Positions 61,676-64,000 of a DNA stretch of 64,000 nucleotides are shown one piece after another. The translations under genes were made by a program, and so were the position numbers. This DNA comes from Blastocladiella emersonii ATCC 22665 (taxonomy: Eukaryota > Blastocladiomycota > Blastocladiomycetes > Blastocladiales > Blastocladiaceae). The notes under the pieces were generated by a model that ran no database searches, was not told where the DNA came from, and saw nothing but the letters and a program-made list of their open reading frames with translations. Location: positions 771,501 through 835,500 of the forward strand of contig JANHCV010000005.1 of assembly GCA_025594325.1 (NCBI GenBank), written 5' to 3'. Numbering within the stretch: the first letter of the stretch is position 1; each line of letters starts with the position of its first letter.

Positions 61676-62234
61676 GAATCCCCTTGCGGTGCAGGTACTC
61701 GATGGCGACGAGGATCTCGGCAATGTAGAAGCGCGTGGCGGTCACGTCGAAGGCGCCGAGGCGGCGGATGTAGGTGAGCAGCTCGCCGCGCTCGGCCAGC
61801 TCCAGCACGAAATACAGCGACTGGCGGTCCTGGAACGTGTAGTAGAGGCGGATCACGAACGGGTGGCGCGTCGTGTGCAGCACGGCCTTCTCCACGTCCA
61901 CGTACTTGACCTTCTTCTCCTTGACGATGTGCTTCTTGTCCAGGATCTTGACGGCAAAGTACCGCCCCGTCGCCGTCTCGCGCGCGCGCACCACGGTCGA
62001 GTACGAGCCCTCGCCGACCGCGGACAGGAACTCGAAGTCGGACACGCCGCGCTTGCGTGGTGCGGCGGCGGCGGCGGTGGCGCCCGAGGATGACGACGAC
62101 GCGGCGCCGGCGTGGTCGCTCGAGTTGGACGTGGTGCGCGACTCGCGCAGCGGCGGCTGCAGCGCGTCGGCCGTGGCCGTTGCCGGCGGTGGTTGTTGTT
62201 GTTGCATGTTGCTGGCACTGGCTGCTGGATCCAT
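60387..62234 (-). CDS. PDK1-type phosphoinositide-dependent protein kinase
   Basis: An intronless 615-residue protein from ATG 62234. After a Gln/Pro/Ser-rich N terminus, the AGC-type kinase domain starts near residue 67: glycine loop GEGSYS (74-79), AVKIL lysine (K96), then [20 protein letters not shown], an activation segment [14 protein letters not shown] with the Ser of PDK1 autophosphorylation, and [20 protein letters not shown]. The C-terminal part has a PH domain ([20 protein letters not shown], then [17 protein letters not shown], then [15 protein letters not shown]). This kinase-then-PH order is that of PDK1 and S. pombe Ksg1, which phosphorylate the activation loops of AGC kinases such as PKA, Sch9/Akt and Ypk. 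It is divergent from the GRASP gene. Confidence 0.95.
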
Positions 62235-62558
62235 GGCGGGTGGTGGTGGCGAGATGAGAGCGGGTCCCTGGCGAGGAGCGCGCACTCATCGCGGTCGCGA
62301 GGCGCGAGCGAGCAACGGCAACCGAGAACAGAGGCGCGACGCGGAAGAGCGTCACGTGGCGCTGGGGGGCTTGCTAGTCGCGTGCGTTCGCCGCCTTCGC
62401 CCTGCCTCGCCGCGCGCCTTGGCCAACGCCGGCGCCCTCTCTCTCCCTTCCCCCTCGCCAAGCGCACACGCACCGCATAACGCTACGCATCCACGGCGCA
62501 ACCTGCCGCTCTTGCTTCTATCGACCCCCGAGAAGCCACCCGCCGCCGCGCCAGATCG
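62235..62558. promoter_or_regulatory. Divergent promoter region, PDK1 / GRASP
   Basis: A 324-bp gap between divergent starts. No TATA box or repeat is seen. Confidence 0.35.
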
Positions 62559-64000
62559 ATGGGGAACACGAGCTCGACCACCATCGACCCCGCCCGCAAG
62601 GGCTACCACGTCCTCAAGGTCAGGGACGCCTCGCCCGCCTACGACGCCGGCCTGCTCAGCTACTTTCACTTTATCGTCGCCGTCAACGGCCAGTCGCTGG
62701 CACGTATCCTGGCGTGTGTGCGCGTTCTACCAGCGCTTACCTCTCGACCACCCGACAGGACAATGAGCCCGCCCTGTTCCCCAACACCATCAAGGCGAGC
62801 GTCGACCGGCCCGTGACCCTGACCATCTTCTCGGGCAAGACCAACGACTACGCCGACATCACGCTGACGCCGCGGTGGTGGGCCGACGAGCGCGACGGCC
62901 TGCTCGGGTGCTCGATCCGCTACTGCGACTACGCCGGCGCCCTGATGCACGTCTGGCACATTGTCGAGGTCCTGCCCAACTCGCCCGCCTCGCTCGCGGG
63001 CCTCAACATCGACTCGGACTACATTGTCGGCACCCCGGAACTCGTCCTGCGCGAGCAGCAGGAACTCTACGCCCTGCTCGCCTCGCGCGCCGCCGAGAAC
63101 AAGCCCGTCCGCCTCTTCGTCTACAGCACCGTCCACCGCGCCGTCCGCGACGTCGTCCTCCACCCGCGCCGCGACTGGGGCGGCGAGGGCCTGATTGGTG
63201 CCGAGCTCGGCTACGGCGCTCTCCACAAGATCCCCGTCGACGAAGACTCGCAGTACGAGGACACGGACGACGAGCTGCGCAACGACCCGCTCGCCCCCGC
63301 GACCGTCCCGCCGCCCGCCCTCGCGCCCGCGCCGGCCGCTGCTGCTGCCGCTTCCCCCGTGCCCGTGCCACCGCAGGACGCCGAGCCGCTCCTCCCCGAG
63401 TCCAACCCCGCGGACCTCCAGGTCCTCGCCGAGATCCCCTCGTTCGCTGCGCCCGCACCCTCCAAGTACGCCCGCACCCTCGCCACGGGGCTCCCAACCG
63501 GGCCCGTCGAGGTCAAGCCCGCCACCGAGTACGCCGGCCTCGCCGCCCCGCCCACCGACGCCGTGCTCGCCAAGGCCCGCCGCTCGGTCGATCTCGCGCA
63601 CCCGCCGATCCTCGCCGGCAGCCCCGTCGGCGCGAGCGCGGCGTCCCCGGCCCCGCACGACCACCACCATCACCATGGCTCTGGCTGCGGCCACGATCAC
63701 GACCATCACCATCATCCCGCGCAGCCGCCGATGCAACAGCAGCAGTACTACCCGCAAGGCCCGAGCTCGCCCGCCCCGACCGCGCCCGCGCCCGCCTACG
63801 ACCCCTACAGCCTGCAGCACGCGCCGAGTCCGTACGGCCAGCCGCTCTACAACCAGCAGCAGCCGCCCGTCAACACCTACAGCCCTGCTCCGCACTCGCA
63901 CGCGCACGCTGCGCATGATCACGTACACGGCCACGGCTGCGACCACGACCACGCGCACGACCACGCCCACCACCATCATCACCCTGAGCAGCCACAGCAG
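62559..64000 (+). CDS. GRH1: GRASP-family Golgi reassembly stacking protein with His-rich tail (3' end outside window)
   Basis: Exon 1 (62559-62699) encodes MGNTSSTTIDPARKGYHVLK, with the N-terminal Gly used for myristoylation in animals, up to VAVNGQSL. Exon 2 starts at 62759 (DNEPALFPNTIKASVDRPVT) and runs off the right edge. Two PDZ-like GRASP subdomains are present: WWADERDGLLGCSIRYCDYA, WHIVEVLPNSPASLAGLNID, SDYIVGT and DWGGEGLIGAELGYGALHKI. GRASPs tether Golgi or ER-exit membranes and support unconventional secretion. The intron is a GC-AG type: donor GCACGT, acceptor ACAG. Beyond the core is a Pro/Ala-rich linker followed by two His/Asp clusters with a Gly-Cys centre (DHHHHHGSGCGHDHDHHHH and a later HGHGCDHDHAHDHAHHHHH), unusual for this family. 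Confidence 0.92.

Noticed and set aside
1-64000. CRISPR arrays, insertion sequences, viral or toxin genes
   Set aside because: None found: no regularly spaced repeats with spacers, no transposase or integrase motifs, no capsid or polymerase motifs.

Overview
The window looks like nuclear DNA from a GC-rich, gene-dense fungus. Introns are short (mostly 55-70 nt), usually opening GTACGY and closing GTGTAG or TAG, and coding exons strongly prefer C/G third positions. The gene set is fungal: NHA1-type Na+/H+ antiporter, GLC8-like PP1 regulator, SIT4-associated SAPS protein, GATA factor, S1/P1 nuclease. A CDK20/CCRK-like kinase, a PTAR1-like protein, an RII-type docking domain on the PKA regulatory subunit and an LRR multi-pass membrane protein would fit a zoosporic lineage such as Blastocladiomycota. 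That placement is inference; a GC-rich basidiomycete is the alternative. I see no tRNA, rRNA, transposase or CRISPR array.

Layout. 1-3.5 kb: the 3' end of a repetitive acidic Cys-containing protein, then a gene-poor stretch holding a decayed copy of the 5' end of the neighbouring kinase gene. 3.6-9.1 kb: CDK20-like kinase, GLC8-like PP1 regulator, succinyl-CoA ligase alpha subunit and a helical protein of unknown function. 9.4-31 kb: LRR membrane protein, PEX5, a coiled-coil protein, WDR6-like WD40 protein, two surface proteins, a small membrane protein, nitronate monooxygenase, an LRR protein, a LisH/WD40 gene and PTAR1. 31-43 kb: PKA regulatory subunit, OTU1, RhoGDI, SERINC, SDHAF2, NHA1 and S1/P1 nuclease.

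43.5-49.8 kb is an accessory block: a tandem family of weakly F-box/ankyrin-like proteins with a lower-GC codon style and one frameshifted member, followed by gene-poor DNA. 51.6-54 kb is a Q-rich GATA factor. 54.5-56.7 kb holds two small genes sharing a homologous acidic last exon. 57-64 kb is core again: SAPS protein, PDK1-like kinase and a GRASP protein with an unusual His-rich tail that runs off the right edge.

Several genes belong to nutrient and growth signalling (PKA-R, PDK1, SAPS/PP2A-like, PP1 regulator, CDK20-like, RhoGDI), and two are mitochondrial (succinyl-CoA ligase, SDHAF2). They are not arranged as an operon; divergent pairs share promoters of about 0.2-0.9 kb. Exon boundaries were set by hand from splice signals, reading-frame phase and remembered family alignments. 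A 14-bp motif recurs in intergenic DNA, mostly beside the accessory genes.
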